A stretch of DNA of 64,000 bases from Glaciecola sp. (GTDB taxonomy: Bacteria; Pseudomonadota; Gammaproteobacteria; Enterobacterales; Alteromonadaceae), in NCBI GenBank assembly GCA_023268935.1, contig JALRKK010000067.1, forward strand, positions 33,543 to 97,542. Direction: 5' to 3'. Position 1 is the stretch's first letter. Each line of letters begins with the position of its first letter. The notes under the pieces were generated by a model. The model did not search any database, was not told where the DNA came from, and saw only the letters and a program-made list of their open reading frames with translations. Of this stretch, positions 27,235 to 37,140 are shown piece by piece. Position numbers and translations under genes: made by a program.

Positions 27235-28755
27235 ATGGACGTTAATCAACCGCAGACACAACCTTTGGAAGTCGAGCTTAAGCTCATTACTCAGCACGAT
27301 GCATTAAGTGTTTTCCAAGAAAAAATACTGCCTCAATTTTCAGGTACGGTTGAGAGGGTTTCGGCAACGCTCAAAAATCAATATTTTGATACGCCTGAAC
27401 AGTTACTGAGACAGCACCGGATGGGGCTGAGAGTGCGCAGTATTAATGACGTTCATGAGCAGACTTTAAAACAAAAAGGGGCAGTCATTGGTGGTTTGCA
27501 TCGACGGCCCGAATACAATGTGCCACTTGCCACCGCAAATGTCGATATTCGGTTATTTCCAGAAGAAATTTGGCCGAGTGATTTTCATATCAATACCGTT
27601 CAAGATGCATTGCTACCTATTTTTACGACTCACTTCCACCGCACAACTTTTACCTTAGCTGATGCAAGCGGTAACGTGTTTGAGGTGGTGTTTGATGTGG
27701 GGGATATCTCAACTGACAAGGCCAACCGCGCAATCAATGAAATTGAGTTAGAGCTTGTCAAAGGACAACCAGAACAACTATTTGCTTTTGCTAAAATAAT
27801 TGCCAAACACATTCCGGTTAGGGTAAATGATCTCACCAAAGCTGCGTTTGGCTATGCTTTAGCGAATGGTAAAGAGTTTAAAGTAAAACATTTACCTTAT
27901 GTACTCCCACTATCTCGCCATGCAACTACTGAAGAAGCATTTATTGCCGCGGTAAATGCTGCGCTAAGCCACTGGCAATATAACCAAAGTGTTTATATGG
28001 AGTCTTTTAAGTTACAGGCACTGACTGAAGTGGTCAAAGGGATACGTCTACTATTACAAGCTTTGTCATTATATTTACCTGTATTACAGTGTCGTGAGTT
28101 ATTGAACCTGCATAAGCAACTGATCAAGTTTTCACAGCAATTAGATTGGGAAGATGAGATCCATGCGATTCGATACTTGCGTTCTCGTAAAGGACCTTTC
28201 AGCAAACGCATCAATAAAGAACAAGGCTTGATGGGGTACTTACAAGGTCGCAAAGAAGGTATATTAAACACGCAAGCTCCCCAAGCAATCATTTTTTCTG
28301 AACAATCGTCTACTTTGCAGTTAACAACGGCGGAGCTCATGTTATTAAAACCTTGGAGAAGCGTTGCAAAAGCTTATGATGCTCCTGTTATCGAACATGC
28401 TCATGGCTGGCTTTCACAGGGTTGGCAAACTATTCTGCAAGCGATGCCTAAGCGCGCGATGACAGTCACACAATATCTCTCGACCGAAGCTATGTTACGT
28501 CAAATATTGCGCAATGGCTTTATGCTGGCGGGCTTGTTTGACGAGGAACGCGAACAATTTCGCGCTCCTTGGTTAGATCTTGCATTAGGTTTAGAGGAAC
28601 TCAATGCTCTGGTGTTACTCGATGAGATTTTGTTAGAGATTGAGCTCGATGAACAACATGAACTACAACAGTGGACAAAAGACAAAATCAAAGCATTGCT
28701 AAATGTAATGGAAATGACCCGTCAAGTTGCGATCAGTGCTGATATCTATTGGTGA
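27235..28755 (+). CDS. ygiF: CYTH-CHAD inorganic triphosphatase (YgiF-like)
   Basis: A 506-residue protein. The N-terminal CYTH domain (about 10-210) starts with the signature EVELKL, followed by basic and acidic tunnel residues (YFDTP, RMGLRVR, EQTLKQKG, EIELELVKG). The C-terminal CHAD domain (about 225-506) is helical and rich in conserved basic residues (KGIRLLLQAL, IRYLRSRKGPFSKR). E. coli YgiF (433) hydrolyses inorganic triphosphate, and CHAD domains bind polyphosphate. The gene follows putA closely, so it is probably co-transcribed; the biological reason is unclear. It ends immediately before the convergent triplicate gene at 28756. Confidence 0.88.
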   Translation: MDVNQPQTQPLEVELKLITQHDALSVFQEKILPQFSGTVERVSATLKNQYFDTPEQLLRQHRMGLRVRSINDVHEQTLKQKGAVIGGLHRRPEYNVPLATANVDIRLFPEEIWPSDFHINTVQDALLPIFTTHFHRTTFTLADASGNVFEVVFDVGDISTDKANRAINEIELELVKGQPEQLFAFAKIIAKHIPVRVNDLTKAAFGYALANGKEFKVKHLPYVLPLSRHATTEEAFIAAVNAALSHWQYNQSVYMESFKLQALTEVVKGIRLLLQALSLYLPVLQCRELLNLHKQLIKFSQQLDWEDEIHAIRYLRSRKGPFSKRINKEQGLMGYLQGRKEGILNTQAPQAIIFSEQSSTLQLTTAELMLLKPWRSVAKAYDAPVIEHAHGWLSQGWQTILQAMPKRAMTVTQYLSTEAMLRQILRNGFMLAGLFDEEREQFRAPWLDLALGLEELNALVLLDEILLEIELDEQHELQQWTKDKIKALLNVMEMTRQVAISADIYW

Positions 28756-29250
28756 TCAGCAGTAAATAAGTCTAGAAGGTTTAGCAAAATAATAAGACAG
28801 CATTTCTGATGTGCTGAATTTTATTGGATAGCTTAAAGGAATGTAATCGTTTAATTTGTGTGAAACGGCATTTTCAATTTCTAAAAAATGCGTTAGTTGC
28901 TTAAAATGAAATCCTTTAAATTCTGGATGTAGTTTCAATAAGGTACTAATGATCATACGGTTGGGTCGCCTCATAAAATATAGGCTCGCCCCTACCTGAT
29001 AAAAACAAATATTAAAAAATAATTGCCACCCAGCATCGCGCATTATTTCAGAATCTACACACTGTAATTGGAAAGGGATATTGTATTCAGCTATCCAATG
29101 AAAGCAATCAATACTACTAAAAATGCCATCCCCACGATAGCTTCTGATCCTTGTGTGTTTGTCATCAAAAGGATGCAACAAAAATAAATTGTCATCGATA
29201 AACCGTTGCACCATGATCGGTTTATCATCCTGATTGGTAAACGTAAACAT
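28756..29250 (-). CDS. Unrecognised 164-residue protein, tandem paralogue 1
   Basis: I do not recognise this family. It is one of three consecutive same-strand genes of exactly 164 codons whose products align without gaps. By hand count it shares 95 of 164 residues with the copy at 29945 and 88 with the copy at 29419. It begins MFTFTNQ and has the shared core DAGWQLFFN followed by FYQV, RRPN and DYIPLSYPIKF, and ends SYYFAKPSRLIYC. No signal peptide or membrane segment is evident, so a soluble cytoplasmic protein is likely. It is rich in aromatic residues. Its stop directly abuts the end of ygiF (convergent), with no spacer. Confidence 0.8.
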   Translation of the reverse strand: MFTFTNQDDKPIMVQRFIDDNLFLLHPFDDKHTRIRSYRGDGIFSSIDCFHWIAEYNIPFQLQCVDSEIMRDAGWQLFFNICFYQVGASLYFMRRPNRMIISTLLKLHPEFKGFHFKQLTHFLEIENAVSHKLNDYIPLSYPIKFSTSEMLSYYFAKPSRLIYC

Positions 29251-29418
29251 AGCTTGCTTAACTTACTACTTACTTTGATTTTGCTGTGAACTTACATTGG
29301 TCTTGTCATTATGAAGACTTATCAGATGGATAAACCATCCATCAATATAATGTTAGCAGTGACATCTAAAAAGGAAAATTATTATTCTCTTAAAATTATG
29401 TAAGATATGTCTCGCAAG

Positions 29419-29913
29419 TTAGCAATATACAAGCTTTGAAGGGGAAGCATGGTAATACGATATGATTTGATTCTGAGTAAGTTTAATTGGATAAGTCAAA
29501 GGAATGTAGTCAGTCAACTTGTGTGTATAAGCATTGATTATCTGGTCAAAATCATCGATCTGATGGAAGCTGAATTTGTTAAACGCACTGTGTAAATGCT
29601 GAAGCGTATTGATTATTACTGAGTTTGGCCGTCGCACAAAATAAATACGACGATCAACTTGGTAAAACTGAGTATTGAAAAACAACTGCCAGCCAGCTTC
29701 TCGCATTAATAATTTATCAGAGTTTTGGCACTCGGCCGGAATGTTATGCTCTGCCGTCCAGATAAAACAATCATAACTCGCCAACATCCCATCACCGTGA
29801 TAAATATCGATATGAGTCGGTTTTGGATTGAATGGATGCAATAAATAAAGACCAGATCGAATCGGACGGCCAATAATTACGGGACGATTTTCCTGAGTAA
29901 TAAACGTAAACAT
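29419..29913 (-). CDS. Unrecognised 164-residue protein, tandem paralogue 2
   Basis: The middle copy of the three. Gapless alignment by eye gives 80 of 164 identities to copy 3 and 88 to copy 1, so it is the most divergent member. Invariant points include MFTF, DCF, W-AE-NIP, the strictly kept EAGWQLFFN, FYQV, PN-x-x-II, DY-PL and the C-terminal SYY-A-PS and YC. A terminal cysteine is kept in all copies. It starts with ATG 31 bases after copy 3 ends, so the two are probably one transcript. A 168-base gap with no clear terminator separates it from copy 1. No function can be assigned. Confidence 0.8.
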   Translation of the reverse strand: MFTFITQENRPVIIGRPIRSGLYLLHPFNPKPTHIDIYHGDGMLASYDCFIWTAEHNIPAECQNSDKLLMREAGWQLFFNTQFYQVDRRIYFVRRPNSVIINTLQHLHSAFNKFSFHQIDDFDQIINAYTHKLTDYIPLTYPIKLTQNQIISYYHASPSKLVYC

Positions 29914-29944
29914 TATGTTGGGTTATTTTATCAATTCCAATACT

Positions 29945-30439
29945 TTAACAATAGACGATTTCAGAAGGTTTTGCGTAATAATAAGAAATAATGTCAGTAG
30001 AACTGAACTTTAATGGAAACATCAACGGCAAATAGTCGTTGACTCTATGTCTGACTGAATTTTTCAGTTGTTTAAAGTGCGTCAGGTGACGAAAGTCAAA
30101 TGCTTGAAAGTTGGGGTTAATTGAGATTAATGAGTTAATAATCATTTTGTTGGGCTTGCGGGTAAAAAACAACGTCGTCCCCACTTGGTAAAAACTGATA
30201 TTAAAAAATAACTGCCAACCGGCTTCACGCATTATGTTGAAATCATCACACTGCATTTGTACTGGGATATTGTTCTCGGCTATCCACAAAAAGCAGTCTT
30301 TGTTGGCAAAGACACCATTGCCATTGTAACTTTTAATTAGAGTTGGTTTATTGTGGAAAGGATTAAGCTGGAACAAATCATCGAAGATGTGCTCCTGGAT
30401 CATAATTGGCTGATTTTCTTGGTTTGTAAACGTAAACAC
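29945..30439 (-). CDS. Unrecognised 164-residue protein, tandem paralogue 3 (first gene of the array)
   Basis: The promoter-proximal copy, which starts with GTG where the others use ATG at the same alignment position (MFTFTNQ). It shares 95 of 164 residues with copy 1 by hand count. Codon third positions differ widely even where the protein is identical, as in the first ten codons, so the duplication is old or the copies have diverged under selection for protein sequence. No signal peptide, Walker, nuclease or HTH motif is seen. The 69 bases to mutH hold no gene. It lies downstream of mutH on the same strand, but with that gap it could have its own promoter. Confidence 0.78.
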   Translation of the reverse strand: MFTFTNQENQPIMIQEHIFDDLFQLNPFHNKPTLIKSYNGNGVFANKDCFLWIAENNIPVQMQCDDFNIMREAGWQLFFNISFYQVGTTLFFTRKPNKMIINSLISINPNFQAFDFRHLTHFKQLKNSVRHRVNDYLPLMFPLKFSSTDIISYYYAKPSEIVYC

Positions 30440-30508
30440 AGGTAATGCAAAACCTTTTATGTAAAATTTGTCTTTCCACTCAAAGAAGTAGAAATTTTTT
30501 TTCTCATG

Positions 30509-31186
30509 CTAGCACTCAAATATAGCCTGAGTAAACGATTTTCTCAGATAAAAGCCTCGTGGTCGAGTCAAAATTGACTCTCCTTTGTTACCAGTTGCTG
30601 GAGTTAGGGCTTTCCCATCGGCTGCTTTAGGTCGAATATGCAGTGCAACGCCTCGTTTGGCGTTGATCTTTTCAATATTGCCAAGGCTTATCATTTCACA
30701 CAGTTCTTCCCAATCTTGTTGCAAAACTTGTTCTTGCTGAGTGTTGGGGCGCCACAGTTTTGGCATGCCGACGATGCGTTCGCGCGGTGCGATACTTCGT
30801 TCGCCTAGAATAGGTACAAACAATACACGTTGGAGTTTGTTTCTGACTGAGCTATTTTGCCATGTAGTACCAAAAGGGATTTTGGTATGGGCAAAGCAAA
30901 CATAGGTGGTCTCTAAAACTTTTCCATACCGGTCTACCGGAATAGTTTTGAGTTCCACTCCTAGCTCAGGAAAGTCTTGTTGTGGTGTTGAGCCCGCGGT
31001 TGCCCCAAGCCATAATTCGATCAATTGCCCAGTAAAGCCTTTGTGTTGCCGAAAATGCTCAGGCACATTTATATTTGCTAACTGGCTAAGCTCACCTAAA
31101 GACAGCCCTGCAATCGACTCAGCTCTAGTCAATAGAGATGTTATGTCTGGTGGGGGGGTCGAAGGAGGATGCAAAATAATATTCAC
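30509..31186 (-). CDS. mutH: DNA mismatch repair endonuclease MutH
   Basis: A 225-residue enzyme (E. coli 229) that nicks the unmethylated strand at hemimethylated GATC when activated by MutL. The catalytic residues follow the DxnExK pattern in QDFPELGVELKTIPVD. Other conserved stretches are LIELWLGATAGS, WEELCEMISLGN, IRPKAADGKALT and the C-terminal RPRGFYLRK. It starts with GTG at 31186 and lacks a clear Shine-Dalgarno. It is divergent from rppH across 73 bases, as in relatives. Its presence implies Dam methylation of this chromosome. Confidence 0.96.
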   Translation of the reverse strand: MNIILHPPSTPPPDITSLLTRAESIAGLSLGELSQLANINVPEHFRQHKGFTGQLIELWLGATAGSTPQQDFPELGVELKTIPVDRYGKVLETTYVCFAHTKIPFGTTWQNSSVRNKLQRVLFVPILGERSIAPRERIVGMPKLWRPNTQQEQVLQQDWEELCEMISLGNIEKINAKRGVALHIRPKAADGKALTPATGNKGESILTRPRGFYLRKSFTQAIFEC

Positions 31187-31259
31187 TTAACGCTAGGAAA
31201 TGTTAACAGTTTGTGGAAAAATGACAGTATATATAAGATTGATTTGAATTGGTATTCAA

Positions 31260-31811
31260 GTGATTGATACTGAAGGCTACAGAGCCAATGTCGGTATCAT
31301 TATCTGCAACCAACAAGGGCAAGTTTTTTGGGCTAAACGCATAGGCCAACACACTTGGCAATTTCCCCAAGGGGGAATTGATGATGGGGAGACCCCTGAG
31401 CAGGCAATGTACCGCGAATTGCAAGAGGAAGTTGGGCTTGCGCCAAGTGATATTGAGATTCTTGGCGTAACCCGAAATTGGATCCGTTATAAACTACCAA
31501 AACGTTTTATTCGAACAGGATCACAACCTGTATGCATCGGACAAAAACAAAAGTGGTACCTACTGCGTTTAACCTGTCCTGAAGATAGCGTCGATGTGTT
31601 GCAGTCAGGGCATCCAGAATTTGACGGTTGGCGTTGGGTCAGTTATTGGTATCCCATTCGCAACGTTGTCTCGTTTAAAAGGGAAGTCTATCGTCGTGCA
31701 TTAAAAGAGCTATTACCCTGGATCCAAGCTCTGACGCGTTCGCAACAACCGGGTCGTCGGCATCGCCACAAACGCAGAAAACAACGTCAAGCTGGAACTA
31801 CGTATTCATGA
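31260..31811 (+). CDS. rppH: RNA pyrophosphohydrolase RppH
   Basis: A Nudix hydrolase of 183 residues that converts 5'-triphosphate mRNA ends to monophosphate and so triggers RNase E-dependent decay. A full Nudix box is present in [20 protein letters not shown]. The start [12 protein letters not shown] matches the E. coli protein, and the KRFIRT and WYLL segments are conserved. The start codon is GTG at 31260. The C-terminus is a basic tail ([13 protein letters not shown]). It is the first gene of the rppH-ptsP-tauE-lgt-thyA run; its stop overlaps the ptsP ATG by four bases. Confidence 0.96.
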   Translation: MIDTEGYRANVGIIICNQQGQVFWAKRIGQHTWQFPQGGIDDGETPEQAMYRELQEEVGLAPSDIEILGVTRNWIRYKLPKRFIRTGSQPVCIGQKQKWYLLRLTCPEDSVDVLQSGHPEFDGWRWVSYWYPIRNVVSFKREVYRRALKELLPWIQALTRSQQPGRRHRHKRRKQRQAGTTYS

Positions 31812-34093
31812 ACATGCTTACCACGCTGCAGCGTATTGTCCAAGAAGTGAATCGAATCCCAGAGATTGAACGGGCATTGCAGTATTTGGTGAGTACGATT
31901 AAAGCCACAATGCAAGTTGATTCTTGTTCTGTTTACCTTTCTAATTATGACGCACAACATCATGTTCTCACTGCAACGGATGGACTTTCTCCCAATGCGG
32001 TTGGTACGGTCTGTATTGGTTTTTCTGAAGGCTTGATAGGATTGGTAGGTCAGCGTGAAGAACCGCTAAATATCGACGATGCACACCATCATCCGCGGTT
32101 TAAACACTATCCTGAGGTAAAAGAAGAAAACTACAATGCGTTTTTAGGCGTCCCAATTATTCATCAACGTCGCGTATTGGGCATCTTGACGATGCAACAA
32201 AGTGAACAACGACGTTTTAGTGCAGATGAAGAAGCTTTTTTGGTGACTCTAGCAACGCAACTGGCATTAGCGATCGCCCATGCAAATACGTTTGGCGAGT
32301 TAATATTCTCAGAGGCCAATGCAACGCCAACAGTTGCGCAAGTGATCAATGGTGTACCCGGTTCGACAGGGCTTGGCCTTGGGCGTGGCTATGTCCCGGT
32401 ATTAAGTGCAGACATTGATAAAGTCATTCATCGCAAAGCAAGTGATATCTCGGAGCAGATCGTCTTGTATCGACAAGCTGTTGAGGCGACTCGCACTGAG
32501 GTTGCACAACTATCATCGAATCTAGACGATAGCTTACCAGAAGACGTCAAAGCAATATTTGTGTTGTATGACCAATTATTAGATGCCAACTCTCTTGGGC
32601 GCGAAGTTGAAGCACAAATTAAAGAAGGCTGGGATGCTGCAACTGCTTTAAAACTGGTGATTCAAGATTATGCGGGTCGATTCAAAGCAATGGAAGACCC
32701 ATACATGCAAGAACGCGCAGTAGATATTGTTGATTTGTCTAATCGCATTCTCAAACACATTATGTTTGATGATACATACACTGCGATCCCACAGGACGAT
32801 GTTATTGTCGTCGCTGAAGAACTCAGTCCGACGTTACTAGCGGAATTCCCGAAAGAGCGCCTTAAAGGGATCATTACGATCCGTGGGTCACAAAACTCGC
32901 ATGCGGCGATTTTAGCTCGTGCGATGGGTATCCCAGCGGTGATGGGGGTAAGCTCTATTCTGCCCAATTTGTTACACAACAAAACCTTGTTTATCGATGG
33001 TTATGCAGGTTCTATAATCGTCAGCCCGTCTGAGGTGCAAGCCAACGAATGCGCTTTGTTAATAGCCGAAGAAGCAACATTGCACGAGCGCATTGATGCG
33101 CAAAAAGACTTGCCTACTGTCACAAAAGATTCTCATCCAATGGATTTGTTTGTCAACGCAGGATTAGCGGCTGACCAAGAGCTTAAAGACAATCAAAACA
33201 TTATGGGAGTAGGCCTATTTCGTACTGAAATCCCTTTTATGATGCGCGAACGCTTCCCTTCAGAAGATGAGCAATTTGAGATTTACCGCGGAATTTTGCA
33301 GGCGCATCCTGATAAACCCATCACTATGCGCACACTCGATGTCGGTGGCGATAAGCCATTACCTTATTTTCCTATTGTCGAAGATAATCCATTTTTAGGC
33401 TGGCGAGGGATACGCATGACGCTCGACCAGCCCGAGATATTTTTGGTACAAGCCAGGGCCATGATTCGGGCAAGTGAGGATCTCACTAATCTACAAATTT
33501 TACTGCCGATGGTGTCATCGCTCAGTGAAGTACGAGAGGCAAAACGTTTGTTACAACAGGCGTTTTATGAAGTTAAAGAAGAATCGAACAAAAATCGCAC
33601 CACTTTAATGATGCCCAAACTCGGGGTAATGCTTGAAGTACCTGCGGCGGTTCACATCATGGCGCAGCTAGCTAAAGACGTGGACTTTTTCTCAGTGGGT
33701 ACGAATGATTTAACCCAATATTTGTTGGCCGTTGATCGCAACAATCCACGGGTTTCTGCTTTGTATCAAAGTTATCATCCAGCCGTGTTGCAGGTGATGC
33801 AGCACATTGCCGAGCAAGCTGAGTTACTGAATAAGCCAGTGACCGTGTGCGGGGAATTAGCAGGCGATCCAGCTGGGGCGTTACTGTTAATGGCAATGGG
33901 CTATACCAAACTCAGCATGAGTGCGTATAATGTGCGCAAAATCAACTGGGTATTGCGCAGTATTCGCTTGTATTCAGCTCAGCACTTGTTGAGTGAAGTA
34001 CTGAACTTGTCTGATCCGCATATTATCAAATCCCATCTTGATGCCTATCTCGAATCACACCAACTGGGTGGCCTTGTGAGAGCTGGCAGTTAA
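31808..34093 (+). CDS. ptsP: PTS enzyme I-Ntr (PtsP), GAF plus enzyme I domains
   Basis: The product has 761 residues. An N-terminal GAF domain (about 1-165) includes [17 protein letters not shown]. The enzyme I portion starts near residue 175. The phosphorylated histidine is in [17 protein letters not shown]. The PEP-binding C-terminal barrel shows [32 protein letters not shown] and [18 protein letters not shown]. It feeds phosphate from PEP to NPr and EIIA-Ntr, which sense nitrogen and potassium status. It overlaps rppH in an ATGA arrangement. The start may be the second ATG at 31814, giving MLTTLQRI as in E. coli. Confidence 0.95.
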   Translation: MNMLTTLQRIVQEVNRIPEIERALQYLVSTIKATMQVDSCSVYLSNYDAQHHVLTATDGLSPNAVGTVCIGFSEGLIGLVGQREEPLNIDDAHHHPRFKHYPEVKEENYNAFLGVPIIHQRRVLGILTMQQSEQRRFSADEEAFLVTLATQLALAIAHANTFGELIFSEANATPTVAQVINGVPGSTGLGLGRGYVPVLSADIDKVIHRKASDISEQIVLYRQAVEATRTEVAQLSSNLDDSLPEDVKAIFVLYDQLLDANSLGREVEAQIKEGWDAATALKLVIQDYAGRFKAMEDPYMQERAVDIVDLSNRILKHIMFDDTYTAIPQDDVIVVAEELSPTLLAEFPKERLKGIITIRGSQNSHAAILARAMGIPAVMGVSSILPNLLHNKTLFIDGYAGSIIVSPSEVQANECALLIAEEATLHERIDAQKDLPTVTKDSHPMDLFVNAGLAADQELKDNQNIMGVGLFRTEIPFMMRERFPSEDEQFEIYRGILQAHPDKPITMRTLDVGGDKPLPYFPIVEDNPFLGWRGIRMTLDQPEIFLVQARAMIRASEDLTNLQILLPMVSSLSEVREAKRLLQQAFYEVKEESNKNRTTLMMPKLGVMLEVPAAVHIMAQLAKDVDFFSVGTNDLTQYLLAVDRNNPRVSALYQSYHPAVLQVMQHIAEQAELLNKPVTVCGELAGDPAGALLLMAMGYTKLSMSAYNVRKINWVLRSIRLYSAQHLLSEVLNLSDPHIIKSHLDAYLESHQLGGLVRAGS

Positions 34094-34116
34094 TACGGAG
34101 CTTTGTTTACTTTTTT

Positions 34117-34926
34117 ATGCCTGTTGAAATCATTATTTTATTGTTATGTGTTGGGATTGGTTCGATCGTTGGTATCTTAGCCGGAATGTTGGGAATTGGT
34201 GGTGGTCTCATTATCGTGCCAGCGCTGACTTATATGTTGAGTTATTTTTTGGGCTTATCGCCTTTCTTAACGATTACCATCGCTATTGCGACATCTTTAT
34301 CGACCATTATTTTGACTGGATTGTCCTCTTCTCGTGCTCATTATGCCTTAGGTAACGTCAAGCGAGACATTGTATGGTATTGCGCGTTAGGCATTGCATT
34401 AGGTGCGTCTTTTGGGGCACAAACGGCCAGTGTTTTAGACGGTAGAATACTTAAGGGGATCTTTGCGGCGTTGGTGATTCTGGTCGCTGTGCAGATGATT
34501 TTTGGTAAAAAATCGAGCTCCTCTGTGTCATATACTCCGGGTATCCTCTTGGTAACAGGCCTAATTGCCGGATTTTTATCAGCATTAATGGGGATAGGCG
34601 GGGGGGCACTGCTTGTGCCTGCTCTAGTTTTATTTCGTGTTGAATTACGCCAAGCCATTGGTTGTGCCGCAGTATGTGGGTTGGTGATTGCGCTATTTGG
34701 AACGATTAATTTTGTCTACACCGGTTGGTCGGTGCCGGAGTTGCCCCCATATTCATTAGGTTATGTGTATTTACCGGCGGCTTTGGGCATTGTCTTAAGT
34801 TCAGTCTTTACCGCACCTGTGGGCGCTCGTTGGGGACAGGCAATGGATACGGTAAAGTTAAAACGATTTTTTGCCCTGTTTTTAGTCATTGTGAGTATTC
34901 GCATGCTTTACGACATAGGAGTGTAA
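34117..34926 (+). CDS. TauE/SafE-family membrane permease
   Basis: A 269-residue integral membrane protein with about eight hydrophobic segments. It carries the two family repeats around GMLGIGGGLIIVPAL and LMGIGGGALLVPAL, which mark the sulfite exporter TauE/SafE (DUF81) group. Such proteins export small anions such as sulfite or sulfoacetate. The substrate here is unknown. It sits between ptsP and lgt and its stop directly adjoins the lgt start, so it belongs to the same operon. Confidence 0.88.
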   Translation: MPVEIIILLLCVGIGSIVGILAGMLGIGGGLIIVPALTYMLSYFLGLSPFLTITIAIATSLSTIILTGLSSSRAHYALGNVKRDIVWYCALGIALGASFGAQTASVLDGRILKGIFAALVILVAVQMIFGKKSSSSVSYTPGILLVTGLIAGFLSALMGIGGGALLVPALVLFRVELRQAIGCAAVCGLVIALFGTINFVYTGWSVPELPPYSLGYVYLPAALGIVLSSVFTAPVGARWGQAMDTVKLKRFFALFLVIVSIRMLYDIGV

Positions 34927-35733
34927 ATGCAACCTGAGCAAAGTTATTGGGTATTTGAAGCTATTGATCCGGTGATATTTAGTATCGGCCCTTTGGCGGT
35001 GCGCTGGTATGGATTGATGTATTTAGTCGGTTTTGTGGCCGCTTACTATCTTGCCAAATCTCGAATGAAACGCGTTGGCTGGAATGAAGACGATATTGGT
35101 GATCTGTTATTCTGGGGGTTCATCGGAGTGGTCGCCGGTGGCCGAGTTGGCTATGTGTTGTTTTATCAGTTTTCATCCTTTTTGGCTGATCCGCTGTATC
35201 TTTTCAAAATTTGGACTGGTGGGATGTCCTTTCACGGTGGTTTAATCGGTGTACTGGTGGCTTTGTGGCTGTTTGCCCGCAAGAAGACGATCTCGTTTCT
35301 CACCGTCGGGGATTTTGTTGCACCCATTGTTCCGCTTGGCTTAGCAGCCGGTCGAATTGGTAATTTTATCAACGGTGAATTGTGGGGGCGAGTCACGGAT
35401 GTGCCTTGGGCGATTGTTTTTCCTGCAGCAGGTCCTGAACCGCGTCATCCCTCTCAGTTGTATCAATTTGCCTTGGAAGGTCTTGCGCTATTTGTGTTGG
35501 TTTGGTTGTTCTCTCGCCAGCCTCGCCCGACTGGTGCTGTGGGCGGACTGTTTCTTGCAGGCTATGGTGTGTTCCGTTTTATCGTTGAATTTGCACGTCA
35601 ACCGGATGCGCATTTAGGACTGAACACGCTCGGACTGTCGCAAGGACAAATGCTCAGTATACCTATGATTTTGCTTGGCTTAGGCTTGATCGTGTATGCT
35701 TACAAACATAACAACAAAAAGGGCAAAGTATGA
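34927..35733 (+). CDS. lgt: Prolipoprotein diacylglyceryl transferase Lgt
   Basis: A 268-residue inner-membrane enzyme with about seven hydrophobic segments. It transfers diacylglycerol from phosphatidylglycerol to the cysteine of prolipoproteins. The key motif [14 protein letters not shown] and the conserved segments [16 protein letters not shown] and [16 protein letters not shown] are present. The ATG follows the upstream stop with no gap, and its end overlaps the thyA ATG by four bases, the usual lgt-thyA coupling. Confidence 0.97.
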   Translation: MQPEQSYWVFEAIDPVIFSIGPLAVRWYGLMYLVGFVAAYYLAKSRMKRVGWNEDDIGDLLFWGFIGVVAGGRVGYVLFYQFSSFLADPLYLFKIWTGGMSFHGGLIGVLVALWLFARKKTISFLTVGDFVAPIVPLGLAAGRIGNFINGELWGRVTDVPWAIVFPAAGPEPRHPSQLYQFALEGLALFVLVWLFSRQPRPTGAVGGLFLAGYGVFRFIVEFARQPDAHLGLNTLGLSQGQMLSIPMILLGLGLIVYAYKHNNKKGKV

Positions 35734-36587
35734 TTTACCGCCAATACGAAGATTTGTGTCAACGCATTATTGATGAAGGTGAATGGGTCGCCAATGAACG
35801 CACCGGTAAGCGCTGTTTGACGCTTATCAATGCCGACTTGGAATACGATGTTGCGAACAATGTGTTTCCTTTGTGTACGACGCGTAAAAGTTTCTATAAA
35901 GCGGCCATAGCGGAGCTTCTAGGGTATTTGCGAGGTTATGACAATGCCGCTGATTTTCGTGCTATTGGTTGTAATACATGGAATGCCAACGCCAATGAAA
36001 ATGCGTCTTGGCTCGCCAATCCTCATCGCAAAGGTGAGGACGATATGGGGCGTGTCTATGGCGTACAAGGGCGTCGTTGGCAAAAGCCGGACGGTTCTAC
36101 GTTAGATCAGCTACGCAAAATTGTTGATGATTTGTCAGCTGGGGTTGATGATCGCGGTGAGATCCTGACTTTCTACAACCCAGGTGAATTTGAGATGGGG
36201 TGTTTGCGTCCTTGCATGCACACGCATCATTTTTCATTGTTGGGCGGTAAGCTATATCTAAACAGTATTCAGCGCAGTGCGGATATTCCTTTGGGAGTCA
36301 ATTTTAATCAGGTACAGGTTTACGTTTTATTGGCATTGATGGCCCAAATCACCGGCCATAAACCAGGTAAGGCATATCATAAGATAGTGAATGCTCACAT
36401 TTACGAAGACCAGCTCGAACTGATGCGCGATGTACAACTCAAACGCGAGCCGTTTGCCGCGCCAAAACTTTGGATCAACCCATCAATCAAATCACTCGAA
36501 GACATCGAGACGTGGGTTACCCGAGATGACTTTAAAGTGGAAGGGTATGAGTGTCATGAGCCAATTGCCTACCCATTCGCAGTGTAG
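35730..36587 (+). CDS. thyA: Thymidylate synthase ThyA
   Basis: A 285-residue dTMP synthase that uses methylene-tetrahydrofolate. The folate and dUMP pocket is recognisable from the N-terminal [11 protein letters not shown] through [11 protein letters not shown]. The catalytic cysteine is in [13 protein letters not shown]. The phosphate-binding motif reads QRSADIPLG, and the C-terminus ends PIAYPFAV, like the longer marine gammaproteobacterial form. It overlaps lgt by four bases. It is the last solid gene of the operon; the sequence after it looks damaged. Confidence 0.95.
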   Translation: MIYRQYEDLCQRIIDEGEWVANERTGKRCLTLINADLEYDVANNVFPLCTTRKSFYKAAIAELLGYLRGYDNAADFRAIGCNTWNANANENASWLANPHRKGEDDMGRVYGVQGRRWQKPDGSTLDQLRKIVDDLSAGVDDRGEILTFYNPGEFEMGCLRPCMHTHHFSLLGGKLYLNSIQRSADIPLGVNFNQVQVYVLLALMAQITGHKPGKAYHKIVNAHIYEDQLELMRDVQLKREPFAAPKLWINPSIKSLEDIETWVTRDDFKVEGYECHEPIAYPFAV

Positions 36588-36775
36588 CTGCGGTCAATAA
36601 AACGTTACTTTTAACCCATCAAAATGCGCGGATACGCTTCATCCGCGCAGGTGTGTTTATCCCAGATCCCTTTGCGCCGATGCAAGGTCTTATCACACTG
36701 AATGCCTCGCTCTGGCCACAAGCACTGTTTAGTTCAACAGAACGCACGCAATTAACTGAGTTAACACCAGAATGA
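36560..36775 (+). pseudogene. Open frame without a canonical start, overlapping the next gene
   Basis: The frame is open from 36560 to a TGA at 36773-36775 and encodes a protein-like stretch (including FIRAGVFIPDPFAPMQ and LITLNASLWPQALF). No ATG, GTG or TTG is available near its 5' end; only an ATT at 36575 or an internal ATG at 36680 could serve. Its stop overlaps the ATG of the following frame as ATGA, which is typical of coupled genes. I read it as a remnant or a gene with a frameshift, possibly the lost front of the 36772 gene or an unrelated fragment. I do not recognise it. Confidence 0.3.
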
Positions 36776-37053
36776 AAACTGGTAAGATGGAAGCAAGTTC
36801 TGTCGCCATGCACACAGCCATTATTCAAGCAAAATACCATGCAGCCGGTTTGGGCATGACAGAGGGTTTTCCTGGTATGATTTTGGCCGAGCCTCTGTCA
36901 AGTATTTCAGGGTCGGTATTAATCAGTAAAGACTTACCTCAACATTGGTCTCGTTTGGATGGGTTTGAAGGTGAGGAATATGAGCGTCGGCCTTGCTTTG
37001 TCAAAACAGCCAGAGGATATGTATTGGCTCAGGCGTATTTTGTTAAGATGTAA
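36772..37053 (+). CDS. Gamma-glutamylcyclotransferase-like protein, apparently lacking its N-terminus
   Basis: The 93 residues resemble the C-terminal two-thirds of small GGCT/AIG2-fold proteins. The recognisable segments are EGFPGMILAEPLSSISG, then LPQHWSRLDGFEGEEYERR and an alternating beta strand ending. The glutamate of LDGFEGEEY matches the catalytic region of the fold. The N-terminal substrate loop (YGSL or YGTL) that the family needs is missing, and I could not find it in any frame upstream. The gene may be a decayed copy, or the product may have lost that function. It follows thyA on the same strand. Confidence 0.5.
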   Translation: MKTGKMEASSVAMHTAIIQAKYHAAGLGMTEGFPGMILAEPLSSISGSVLISKDLPQHWSRLDGFEGEEYERRPCFVKTARGYVLAQAYFVKM

Positions 37054-37077
37054 AACGTCTGATCTCTAATAGACTAA

Positions 37078-37108
37078 GCGCAAATCAATTCTAGGAACTG
37101 ATATGCGC
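37078..37108. repeat. Inverted repeat between convergent genes, possible terminator
   Basis: Arms GCGCAAATCA (37078-37087) and TGATATGCGC (37099-37108) pair at nine of ten positions around an 11-base loop. It lies between the GGCT-like gene and the convergent azoR. No T run follows on either strand, so it is not a standard intrinsic terminator. It could end transcripts with help or protect a 3' end. Confidence 0.35.
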
Positions 37109-37140
37109 CTAAGATGCTTCAAAATATTAACTTAGGAAGA

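Noticed and set aside
29325..29339. Small hairpin GATGG/CCATC in the spacer between tandem copies 1 and 2
   Set aside because: Only five base pairs and no T run on either strand, so not a convincing terminator.
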